Shown here one piece after another: positions 6,306-12,459 of a stretch of 12,459 bases of DNA (positions are counted from its first letter, which is position 1; every line of letters begins with the position of its first letter). The DNA lies in assembly GCA_030615975.1 (NCBI GenBank), contig JAUWYH010000024.1, positions 1-12,459 of the forward strand. Reading direction: 5' to 3'. The notes below the pieces were generated by a model. That model ran no database searches. It had not been told where the DNA came from and was given only the letters and a program-made list of their open reading frames with translations. The DNA is from Candidatus Aminicenantota bacterium. Lineage in GTDB: Bacteria > Acidobacteriota > Aminicenantia > Aminicenantales > Aminicenantaceae. Made by a program: the position numbers and the translations under genes.

Positions 6306-6752
6306 CTATATTTTTTTCAGCTTTTCGATATCGGCAAGGTCTTGCTTTCTTCCAGATGCCCTTTTGTTTTTTATCAGATCCGCTTTGGAGATAAAGAAGG
6401 CATTAATCTCGCCATAGCGGCCCGTTATTCGGTTTTCCCAGGCGGCCGCAAAATCAATCCCCTTTGTTGAAGTGAGAAGATCGATCCGTAAAGGCGCAAT
6501 ACCTAATTGAATAACTTGATCCGGCACTAAAAAATCATCGGAGCTTAATCCAATATCATCGAAGCCGAATTCTTTGATTGCCGCCAAGGTTTTTTCGGCG
6601 TTTCCTGGTGATGGTTCTATGAGAATATCGATATCTTTTGTGAAACGAGGTTCAGCATAATAGCTGTAGGCAAATCCACCGATAATCAGATACCGGACAT
6701 TATTCTTGTTTAATAATGCGATAAACTCTTTGAAATCCTTTTCGACTCTCAT
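6306..6752 (-). CDS. nucleotidyltransferase-fold protein (MNT/AbiEii/DUF6036-like)
   Basis: A 148-residue protein with the minimal nucleotidyltransferase signature: IIGGFAYSYY (23-32), then FTKDIDILIE (37-46) with D40 and D42, and a third carboxylate D91 in LRIDLL (88-93). It closes with a basic, helical SKADLIKNKRASGRKQDLAD (122-141), typical of stand-alone members that act as toxins or adenylyltransferases. Its start lies 53 bases inside the preceding 61-residue gene in another frame, and no ribosome site is visible, so translation is probably coupled. The start MRVEKDFKEFIALLNK fits members I recall. Such pairs are often annotated as toxin-antitoxin-like modules; which protein would be toxic, and what is modified, cannot be read here. 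Fold firm, biological role uncertain. Confidence 0.85.
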   Translation of the reverse strand: MRVEKDFKEFIALLNKNNVRYLIIGGFAYSYYAEPRFTKDIDILIEPSPGNAEKTLAAIKEFGFDDIGLSSDDFLVPDQVIQLGIAPLRIDLLTSTKGIDFAAAWENRITGRYGEINAFFISKADLIKNKRASGRKQDLADIEKLKKI

Positions 6753-6885
6753 TTTTTAATGTGTAATAGAGTTCTCTTAAGTATTGTAGAGTATCGAGCT
6801 TTTCCTCAGGAGTCTTTGATTTCCAGTACTCAATATCGGAAAGCTCGGCTTCTTCGAAAGATACTTTCCTTACGGCTTTTCCCAT
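6700..6885 (-). CDS. small helical protein paired with the nucleotidyltransferase
   Basis: A 61-residue charged protein, predominantly helical by composition, with the pattern SDIEYWKSKTPEEKLDTLQY (16-35), LRELYY, and a C-terminal QRVYRIIKQ (52-60). I recognise this as the small gene that often precedes nucleotidyltransferases of this type; I know no assigned function, and an antitoxin or substrate-adaptor role is inference. It overlaps the start of the next gene by 53 bases. No ribosome site precedes its ATG at 6885, but a good promoter would start transcription at or next to that ATG, suggesting a leaderless message. Confidence 0.75.
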   Translation of the reverse strand: MGKAVRKVSFEEAELSDIEYWKSKTPEEKLDTLQYLRELYYTLKNESRKGFQRVYRIIKQE

Positions 6886-6891
6886 GTATAT

Positions 6892-6920
6892 ATTCTATCA
6901 GATGATAATAAAAGTAACAA
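6892..6920 (-). promoter_or_regulatory. promoter of the small-protein/nucleotidyltransferase pair
   Basis: On the minus strand, TTGTTA (6915-6920) and TAGAAT (6892-6897) are spaced by 17 bases. The predicted start of transcription, around 6885, coincides with the first base of the 61-residue gene's ATG. Confidence 0.45.
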
Positions 6921-7066
6921 TTTATGATTAACATCTCACAAATAGAGTGCTGGAAAGTTCGGCTCCGCTTTTAGGTACAAATAAAAAGAAAGGATTTAAA
7001 CGTAGAGTCTATCAGAATTTGTTCAAAGGTAACCGTCCGATCCTTATAGCCTTCTCTCCCCTATAA

Positions 7067-7369
7067 TTAATCTTTCGGATATCCTGCAGATTGTGCAAAG
7101 ATGACCTTCTGATCAGATCTCAGCTTCATCACCTTCGCCATGGCCGCCCTGTCGATAAGCCCACGGACAACAGTCGCCAATCCTTCGGAAGCACAGTATA
7201 GATAAACATTCTGACTTATGAAGCCCGTATGTGCAGCTGAGTAGAAATTCTTAACTTCATCTGTTCCCCTGGTTATTTTCGAAAAATCCGCCACATAAAT
7301 AAGGTTTGCAGGTACATCCTTGACAAACGTTTGGGTGCCGGTTTCATAGAAGGAATTTCCTTTTTGCGT
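7067..7369 (-). pseudogene. C-terminal remnant of a SagB-type nitroreductase
   Basis: About 100 codons are open between a TGA at 7370-7372 and the TAA at 7067. The translated stretch contains TGTQTFVKDVPANLIYVAD, then FYSAAHTGFISQNVYLYCAS, GLATVVRGLID and a final VIFAQSAGYPKD. This is the C-terminal half of the FMN-dependent nitroreductase family, SagB/ThcOx subgroup, with the (G/S)QNVYL helix and the closing (P)-x-GYP segment. The N-terminal FMN-binding half, with the arginine cluster near the start, is missing, and no start or ribosome site fits a full protein. A GTG at 7294 could give a 75-residue product, but that would lack a complete fold. Best read as a 5'-truncated gene remnant. Confidence 0.72.
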
Positions 7370-7441
7370 TCATAACAAATTTCTCATGATTTTGGCCGAT
7401 TTTTGCTTCCTGATTCGCTGGATAAACATACTACACTATAA

Positions 7442-7701
7442 TTGACAAGGATTTTTCATCCCAGTATAAATGTTACCAGAGGTGTAAGAGGCTCTATAAA
7501 AAAAGAAGATAAAGTTCTTGATATAGGTTGCGGAATAGGAACGCTAAGTTTTAGAGCCGCTCGGAGGGGAGCAATGAAATTTACAAGGAAGTTATCCTTC
7601 CTCAACTTGCCGCTGCTGGGATTGAGGCTGAGGTTATCCAGAAAAAGAGCGGAAAAAAATTCATAATCTTGACAAAACCGAGAAAAATACTTAATCTTTA
7701 A
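7442..7701 (+). pseudogene. methyltransferase remnant with internal deletion and frameshift
   Basis: The frame beginning at 7442 (TTG, directly after a TAA) encodes a short stretch with the class I SAM-binding motif KVLDIGCGIGTLSFRAARRG (residues 24-43). After that point the coding signal jumps to another frame. From 7573 the reading NEIYKEVILPQLAAAGIEAE, followed by VIQKKSGKKFIILTKP, runs to a TAA at 7699-7701. It reads like the C-terminal strand-helix-strand end of the same kind of protein. Roughly a hundred residues that normally separate these parts are absent, so an internal deletion with frame change is the simplest explanation. The first-frame 74-residue ORF past about 7573 is not meaningful. 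The promoter of the following operon lies in the last codons of this remnant. Confidence 0.7.
7669..7697 (+). promoter_or_regulatory. promoter of the Rieske-cytochrome operon
   Basis: A perfect TTGACA (7669-7674) and TAATCT (7692-7697) are exactly 17 bases apart. Transcription would start near 7703-7704, only six or seven bases before the Rieske ATG at 7710. The element lies inside the 3' end of the methyltransferase remnant. Confidence 0.55.
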
Positions 7702-7709
7702 ATTCGAAG

Positions 7710-8135
7710 ATGAAGAGAAGAAATTTCATAAACTTTCTTTTTGGTGGAGGCCTTGTTGGAACTTTTCTGACTTTTCTATATCCAGTCATCCGTTACATTA
7801 TACCGCCTAAGCAAAGTCAAGTTGGAGTCAGTCAGGTCACTGCTGCGAAAGTGGGAGAACTTGCCCCTAATTCTTCTAAAATATTTAAATTTGGAAATTC
7901 GCCCGGAATTCTTATCAATACAAAAAATGGAGAAATAATCGCCTTTTCCGCTGTATGCACTCACCTTACCTGCACTGTCATCTATGAAGAAGATACCGAA
8001 TCTATTCTATGTCCCTGCCACAATGGAAGATTTGATTTAGGAGGGAATGTTATCTCTGGTCCACCTCCTTCTCCACTTGAAGCCTACAACGTCGAAATCT
8101 TAGGAGATGAAATAGTTGTGTCAATAGGAGTCTAA
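7710..8135 (+). CDS. Rieske [2Fe-2S] protein of a quinol:cytochrome c oxidoreductase
   Basis: A 141-residue Rieske iron-sulfur subunit. The N-terminus KRRNFINFLFGGGLVGTFLT contains a twin arginine before a single hydrophobic segment (about 9-31), consistent with Tat export and an uncleaved membrane anchor. The cluster ligands are in CTHLTC (C83, H85) and CPCHNGRFD (C101, H104); C88 and C103 would form the stabilising disulfide. The GPPPSPL segment (117-123) is the usual proline loop. It accepts one electron from quinol at the outer quinone site of cytochrome b and passes it to a cytochrome c. It begins nine bases after the methyltransferase remnant, and its stop is one base before the cytochrome b start, so the two are cotranscribed. 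At this length it is close to b6f-type and bacterial menaquinol-type Rieske subunits. Confidence 0.95.
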   Translation: MKRRNFINFLFGGGLVGTFLTFLYPVIRYIIPPKQSQVGVSQVTAAKVGELAPNSSKIFKFGNSPGILINTKNGEIIAFSAVCTHLTCTVIYEEDTESILCPCHNGRFDLGGNVISGPPPSPLEAYNVEILGDEIVVSIGV

Positions 8136-8136
8136 G

Positions 8137-9216
8137 ATGAAGGGTCTGATTCAGAACGTGTTTTCTTATTTTGATCTCCGCTTGAAACTTTCAGAGATGG
8201 CCCAGTTTGCCAAAAAGAAAAAAGTCCCAGAGCATAAGCATTCCATCTGGTATTATTTTGGAGGGATATGCATTTTTTTGTTTGTTCTTCAGGTTATCAC
8301 AGGCGTTTTGCTTCTCCTCTATTATACTCCTTCTGTAGATTCTGCATATGAGAGTATTCATTTTATCATGAGCCAGGTTAAATTCGGATGGTTGATTCGC
8401 TCTGTCCATAGCTGGAGTGCCAATATTTTAATCGGAGTCATTTTTATTCATATGTTCAGCACTTTGTTTCTCAAAGCTTACCGCCCCCCGCGGGAAATCA
8501 CCTGGATCACCGGATTTTTTCTGCTTCTTGTTTTCTTGGCTTTTGGCTTCAGCGGCTATCTTCTTCCCTGGAATGAACTTTCCTTTTTTGCCACAAAGGT
8601 AGGGACGGATATTGTGGGTATATTCCCGCTGGTAGGAGAGAGTATTAAGACTTTTATTTTGGGAGGACCCACTGTTTCTGGAGCGACATTATCCCGTTTT
8701 TTTTGGCTTCATGTGGCTGTACTGCCTTTATTCGCTGTTATCATCATGGCCATTCATGTCCTTTTAGTCCAGATCCTGGGAATGAGCAAGCCCATAAGTC
8801 TTCCAGATTCAGAAGTGAAAGAAGTTCCTTTTTTCCCTAATTTTATTCTGAAGGATTCCCTTGGTTGGATTCTCATTCTTGCCCTCATCGGGGTTCTGTG
8901 TGTTTTCTTTCCATGGGAAATTGGTCAGAAAGCCGACCCCTTTGCGCCTACGCCTTTGGGAATAAAGCCGGAATGGTATTTTCTTTTTATGTTTACAACC
9001 TTGAAATTAATACCTTCCCATGTGCTTTTTTTAGAGGGAGAGATGCTGGCTCTTTTTGGTTTTATAATCGGAGGTATTGTCTTGATGATCATTCCTTTTT
9101 TGGACAGGAATGCTACCAGGGAGAAAAGGAGTCCTGTCTTTTCTTTACTCGGGCTTATTGTACTTTTGTATATAATTGTCTTGACGGCATTGAGTTACTT
9201 ACATCCTAAATTATAG
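8137..9216 (+). CDS. cytochrome b subunit (b6-type N-terminus fused to subunit-IV-like C-terminus)
   Basis: An integral membrane diheme cytochrome b of 359 residues with seven or eight hydrophobic segments. The haem ligands are H91 and H105 in the second helix and H192 and H207 in the fourth. Spacings of 14 and 15 residues match cytochrome b6 (H86/H100, H187/H202), not mitochondrial cytochrome b. Also seen are GYLLPWNE (140-147) and the outer quinone-site PEWY (278-281). The C-terminal part corresponds to petD/subunit IV, so both halves are in one polypeptide with a short C-terminus. By alignment to FYCLGGIT in plant b6, the cysteine that binds the extra haem c(n) is Y40 here, although C45 is close by. 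AGGAG overlaps the end of the Rieske gene as ribosome site. It oxidises menaquinol or ubiquinol and recycles low-potential electrons across the membrane. Confidence 0.95.
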   Translation: MKGLIQNVFSYFDLRLKLSEMAQFAKKKKVPEHKHSIWYYFGGICIFLFVLQVITGVLLLLYYTPSVDSAYESIHFIMSQVKFGWLIRSVHSWSANILIGVIFIHMFSTLFLKAYRPPREITWITGFFLLLVFLAFGFSGYLLPWNELSFFATKVGTDIVGIFPLVGESIKTFILGGPTVSGATLSRFFWLHVAVLPLFAVIIMAIHVLLVQILGMSKPISLPDSEVKEVPFFPNFILKDSLGWILILALIGVLCVFFPWEIGQKADPFAPTPLGIKPEWYFLFMFTTLKLIPSHVLFLEGEMLALFGFIIGGIVLMIIPFLDRNATREKRSPVFSLLGLIVLLYIIVLTALSYLHPKL

Positions 9217-9225
9217 AGATTTGAG

Positions 9226-10488
9226 ATGAAGTTTAAAAGAGCTAAAAGGAACATTTTCTTTCTTTTTCTTATGTTGGTTTTATTCCTGCTCCAAAGATCG
9301 CTCCTTGCTCAAACCAGCAGTTGCATCGCCTGTCATATGGAGATGGAAGATGAGCTTCGCCAACCTGTAGAAGATTTTGAGAAGGATATTCACAAGCAGG
9401 TGGGTTTAGGTTGCGAGGACTGTCATGGAGGAAACCCGAACGAAGAAGATATGGATTTAGCCAAGGATAAAACTTTTAAAGGAAAACCGGAGAGAGACCA
9501 AAATCTTGAGCTCTGTGCTTCTTGCCATTCTAATGTGACCTATATGAAGGGCTTTAACCCCAGTCTTAGAGTCGACCAATTGGCCATTTACTGGACAAGT
9601 AAACATGGTCAACTTTTAAAAAAGGGAGACAAAAAAGTTGCGGTTTGTTCAGATTGTCATGGAGTGCACGGCATTCAGACATCCAGCCATCCAAAATCTT
9701 GGACTTTTCCTTGGAATATCCCTAAAACTTGCGGTCGTTGTCATTCTGATAAGGAATTTATGAAAAGATATAAAATTCCTACGAGCCAAGAGGCAGACTA
9801 CAGAGGGAGCGTTCATGCTCAGGCTCTTTTTGAAAAGAAAGACCTCTCTGCACCGGTTTGTAATGACTGCCATGGTAACCATGGAGCTGTTCCACCTGAA
9901 ATCACTTCGATTGCCCAAGTTTGCAGTCAATGTCATCCCAGCGCCGGAGACCTTTTCTCTGAAAGTCCTCATAAGAAGGCCTATGATGATATGGGAATCT
10001 CTGAGTGCGAAGCCTGCCATGGGAACCACAGAATTCTTTCCCCCTCTGATGAGATGCTTGGGACAGGGGAGAGGGCCGTTTGTATCCAGTGTCATGAGGA
10101 AGATTCCAATGCTTATCGTGTGGCCGCTCAGATGAAGCAAAAACTTCAAGACTTAGCCGAAAAGATACAAAAAGCCGATGCTTTACTCTCAAGCGCCTAC
10201 AACCAAGGCGTGGAAGTGAGTGAGCCCAGGTATAGACTGAGAGAAGCAGGCACTTTGCTGTTGATGATTCGAAATTTAACTCATAGTTTTTCTCTTGAGT
10301 CAATAGAGGAGAAAATCGAAGAAGGAGAAATGGTGGTATCTGAAGTCACAGTGGAAGGGGAGGCTGCATTGAGAGAGGCCAAGTTGAGAAAGAAAGGATT
10401 GGTTATTGCTACTTTTTTTGTTTTTATTTTGGCGATAGGCATTTTTCTTAAAATAAGGCAACTGAGCAAGAAAAGTCACTCCTCATAA
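9226..10488 (+). CDS. membrane-anchored nonaheme cytochrome c
   Basis: A 420-residue multihaem cytochrome with nine CxxCH motifs, at C33, C63, C97, C141, C169, C212, C233, C261 and C286. A hydrophobic N-terminal segment (about 9-28, ending near LLA) looks like a signal peptide. After the haem domain comes a charged, helix-prone stretch without haems (about 291-388), then a transmembrane helix (391-409) and a short basic tail. The haem domain would therefore be periplasmic on a helical stalk. Histidines outside the motifs, such as H56, H127, H148, H197, H219, H249 and H268, could be distal ligands for bis-His haems. It starts nine bases after cytochrome b and presumably takes electrons from the Rieske protein in place of a monohaem cytochrome c1. 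Its terminal partner (oxidase, reductase or extracellular acceptor) is not encoded here. I do not recognise a named gene. Confidence 0.93.
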   Translation: MKFKRAKRNIFFLFLMLVLFLLQRSLLAQTSSCIACHMEMEDELRQPVEDFEKDIHKQVGLGCEDCHGGNPNEEDMDLAKDKTFKGKPERDQNLELCASCHSNVTYMKGFNPSLRVDQLAIYWTSKHGQLLKKGDKKVAVCSDCHGVHGIQTSSHPKSWTFPWNIPKTCGRCHSDKEFMKRYKIPTSQEADYRGSVHAQALFEKKDLSAPVCNDCHGNHGAVPPEITSIAQVCSQCHPSAGDLFSESPHKKAYDDMGISECEACHGNHRILSPSDEMLGTGERAVCIQCHEEDSNAYRVAAQMKQKLQDLAEKIQKADALLSSAYNQGVEVSEPRYRLREAGTLLLMIRNLTHSFSLESIEEKIEEGEMVVSEVTVEGEAALREAKLRKKGLVIATFFVFILAIGIFLKIRQLSKKSHSS

Positions 10489-10519
10489 AAATAAATTAAT
10501 CTTGAGAGAGGGCTACCCC

Positions 10520-11740
10520 TTAAATTATGATTTCCTTTGGTATTTCTCTCAGGTTGAAGTTGGAGGCCATGCTTCGACAGTAAGCCCCGGCGCACAGCAA
10601 GGCAAGAATATCGCCTCGCTTGGGGATAGACATAAGGATTTCCTTTCCGAAAAGATCTCCTGTTTCGCAAAGGTTACCAGCGATCGTTATTTTTGCCTTC
10701 TCTTTTGTGTAGAGATTCGAGCAGTTGAGGATATGATGTTGGGCCTGGGTATAGATGGCTGGACGGGGGGCTGTGTTGAAAGTTCCGGCGTTTACGCAGG
10801 CAAAAACATTCCCATAACTTTTTTTGATGTATTCAACTCTTAGAAGCAGAACACCTGCATCTCCGACCAAGTATTTCCCAGGCTCCAAAGCTATAGCTTT
10901 TATTTTTAGATCTGATTGGACAATCTTTTGGCAAATGTATTCTGCATACTTTTTCAAAGGAAAAACTTTTTGTTTTTCAGAATATTTTGGCCCAAAGCCC
11001 CCGCCGAAGTCTAGAAATTCGAGGTTATAACCCTTTTTTTGGATCTCTAAGGCTTTCCGGATCATCTTGTCTACCGCATTTTTTACTGCTTCAAAATCTT
11101 CTTTGACCCAACCTGAACCGAGATGCTGGTGCAGCCCCAAGGGGATAAAACCATACTTCAGAGCCTTTGTGAAAACAGATATCACCTGCTTTTCCTCAAT
11201 CCCGAATTTTACGGGTGTTCCATCGGGTGATTTTTTACCGGCCGTAACCACCTTGGGATTAAAGCCTCTGCCAATTCCTGGATTCCATCTTACAGAGACT
11301 TTAATTTTTTTGTTTTTAAACCATTTCTCTCTGACTTCTTTCATCAGTTCCAGTTGTTCTTCGGCATCTATGTTGACAATGAGGCCGTTCTTACTGAAGA
11401 CCGAACGAAGATCTTCTTGACTTACGCTCGTTCCAGTATAAAGAATTTTATTGGAGGGAAATCTGTTCCTTAGGGCTTCGGCCAACTCTCCTGGAGAGAC
11501 TGCATCAATCCAGGCTCCTGCCTCTCTGAGTATTCTCAATATGCTTTGATTCGGGTTTGCCTTCATAGCATAGCAAATTCTGATTTCTAAGGGAGTATTG
11601 ATTCGAAAGAGCTCGAGGAGATTGTAGAAATTGAGGAGGATCTGAGTTTTACTGTAAAGAAAGAGGGGAGTCCCCCTTTCTTTAGCGATTTTTATGGCTT
11701 TTTTTTGTCCAATATAGAGTTTCCCGGCTTTCCCCTTCAA
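10520..11740 (-). CDS. lysA: diaminopimelate decarboxylase
   Basis: PLP-dependent fold-III decarboxylase making lysine from meso-diaminopimelate, the last step of lysine biosynthesis. Seen: PLP lysine K60 in YAMKANPN, H206 in HQHLGSGW, phosphate-binding FGGGFG (245-250), EPGKY (286-290), C358 and E359 in GNLCETGD, and Y387 in AGAYCRSMASNFN. The 406 residues stop shortly after this last motif, about 20 residues short of many LysA proteins. The start is uncertain. A TTG at 11740 has AAGGG upstream, while an ATG at 11759 begins MKGKQLFEGE, which looks like a natural LysA N-terminus but is one base out of frame with the rest. Losing one G from the run at 11732-11735 would join them. A frameshift, natural or from sequencing, is therefore possible. 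It may be cotranscribed with the DUF72 gene 44 bases upstream. Confidence 0.9.
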   Translation of the reverse strand: MKGKAGKLYIGQKKAIKIAKERGTPLFLYSKTQILLNFYNLLELFRINTPLEIRICYAMKANPNQSILRILREAGAWIDAVSPGELAEALRNRFPSNKILYTGTSVSQEDLRSVFSKNGLIVNIDAEEQLELMKEVREKWFKNKKIKVSVRWNPGIGRGFNPKVVTAGKKSPDGTPVKFGIEEKQVISVFTKALKYGFIPLGLHQHLGSGWVKEDFEAVKNAVDKMIRKALEIQKKGYNLEFLDFGGGFGPKYSEKQKVFPLKKYAEYICQKIVQSDLKIKAIALEPGKYLVGDAGVLLLRVEYIKKSYGNVFACVNAGTFNTAPRPAIYTQAQHHILNCSNLYTKEKAKITIAGNLCETGDLFGKEILMSIPKRGDILALLCAGAYCRSMASNFNLREIPKEIII

Positions 11741-11784
11741 AAAGTTGTTTTCCCTTCATGCCATTTTTTTTATTTAATCCTGTT

Positions 11785-12459
11785 TTAATCTTCTCCAAAG
11801 AGATCGAGCTGGCCTCTTTTTAGTTTTTCTATGATTTCTTTAAGGACCGGATATTGGCTGAGGAGATTGTGAGGAATTTCCAATTTTTTGCCAGTCATCA
11901 TGTTTTTGATTTGGAGAGCATTGGCTAGAGCCTGACCCCGGTAGTGGTTGTTGGTAATCACGTAGACTTTATCGCTTTTTTTCCCTAAATCTTTTATTTT
12001 CTCGACCCATTCTTCAAGTTCTTCTTTTGTGTATAAGTAATTGTATCGCTCATCACGGCCAGCATCTTCTTTGAACCAATTTTTGTAGTTACGGCCATGA
12101 AGTCTGACATAGGAAAATTGAGGATTGGTGCTTATGGCACTGGGACGAATAGAGTTGTTGAATATCGGTTGATCGATATTACAATAACAGACATTGTGTT
12201 CAGAGAGAAGCTTATAGAAATGAGAATTGTCCCATGAAGAATGCCTGATTTCTAAAGCCAGAGGATAGTCAGAAAATAGATAAAATAGGTTCATCAGATA
12301 TTCATTATGAGAGGTTGTATTGACAAATGACCAGGGGAATTGAATGAGAATAGCAGCAAGCCTGTTTTTTGCCCTGAGAGGTTCGATGCCAAGCTTAAAA
12401 TCATCCACATTCTTTTGGGTGAAATCTTTTCTCTGGTGAGTGAAGATTTGATGGAGCTT
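11785..12459 (-). CDS. DUF72 (YecE-like) protein, 5' end beyond window
   Basis: The minus-strand frame is open from the window edge to TAA at 11785, giving 224 residues without the N-terminus; an internal GTG at 12408 is not the start. Seen, numbering from the edge: KLHQIFTHQRKDF, GIEPLRAKNRLAAILIQFPW, YPLALEIRHSSW, then YVRLHGRN (about residues 117-124), VYVITNNHYRGQALANALQI, and a closing LEIPHNLLSQYPVLKEI. These match the TIM-barrel-like DUF72 family: LEIRH-x-SW, (Y/V)-x-R-x-HGRN and NNH-x-x-GQA-x-NA. The family's biochemical role is not established. The C-terminus RGQLDLFGED contains QLDLF, an exact match to the bacterial beta-clamp-binding consensus QL(S/D)LF, which suggests, without proving, a link to DNA replication or repair. 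The lysA start lies 25 to 44 bases downstream, so cotranscription is likely. Confidence 0.9.
   Translation of the reverse strand, partial: KLHQIFTHQRKDFTQKNVDDFKLGIEPLRAKNRLAAILIQFPWSFVNTTSHNEYLMNLFYLFSDYPLALEIRHSSWDNSHFYKLLSEHNVCYCNIDQPIFNNSIRPSAISTNPQFSYVRLHGRNYKNWFKEDAGRDERYNYLYTKEELEEWVEKIKDLGKKSDKVYVITNNHYRGQALANALQIKNMMTGKKLEIPHNLLSQYPVLKEIIEKLKRGQLDLFGED

Noticed and set aside
7437..7442. TATAAT upstream of the methyltransferase remnant
   Set aside because: No matching -35 at the right distance and no intact gene downstream to support it.
9649..10149. Minus-strand 166-codon ORF within the cytochrome c gene
   Set aside because: A shadow of the nine-CxxCH coding frame, with no protein-like pattern.
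10502..10843. Plus-strand 113-codon ORF after the cytochrome c gene
   Set aside because: Antisense to lysA, which has clear family motifs; no recognisable protein features.

Overview
The window is bacterial chromosomal DNA, moderately AT-rich, with tightly spaced genes on both strands. It looks like an uncultured respiratory, probably anaerobic lineage: a b6-type cytochrome b and a Rieske protein sit beside a membrane-anchored nonaheme cytochrome c, next to a lexA-dinB-dnaE damage-response cluster and REP-like palindromes. This mix would fit candidate phyla such as Aminicenantes or deltaproteobacterial relatives, but no marker gene fixes the phylum, so that placement is a low-confidence inference.

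Layout, left to right. A TIGR04076-like gene (minus strand) runs off the left edge and is transcribed away from a short-chain dehydrogenase/reductase (402-1133). Next come lexA (1275-1901), a complete Y-family polymerase gene dinB (2117-3340) and a short dnaE-type polymerase gene (3345-6179) four bases after it. REP-like palindromes lie on both sides of lexA in inverted orientation. This resembles the SOS mutagenesis cassettes (lexA-imuA-imuB-dnaE2), but imuA is absent, and the Y-family member keeps all its catalytic acids, unlike ImuB.

From about 6180 to 7700 lies an accessory, partly decayed stretch. It holds a two-gene minus-strand module (a 61-residue protein overlapping a nucleotidyltransferase), the C-terminal remnant of a SagB-type nitroreductase, and a methyltransferase remnant with an internal deletion. 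A good promoter for the next operon lies inside the end of the dead methyltransferase gene.

From 7710 to 10488 a compact plus-strand operon encodes a quinol-oxidising complex: Rieske iron-sulfur protein, one-piece cytochrome b, and a nine-haem cytochrome c with a C-terminal membrane anchor. Electrons would pass from (mena)quinol through the Rieske cluster to the periplasmic haem chain, with low-potential electrons crossing the membrane through cytochrome b. Converging on this operon are two minus-strand genes: a diaminopimelate decarboxylase (lysA) whose 5' end looks frameshifted, and a DUF72 (YecE-like) gene that runs off the right edge.

Several genes (lexA, the 61-residue gene, the Rieske gene) have good sigma-70-like promoters placed so that the transcript would begin at or within a few bases of the start codon, hinting at leaderless or nearly leaderless messages.
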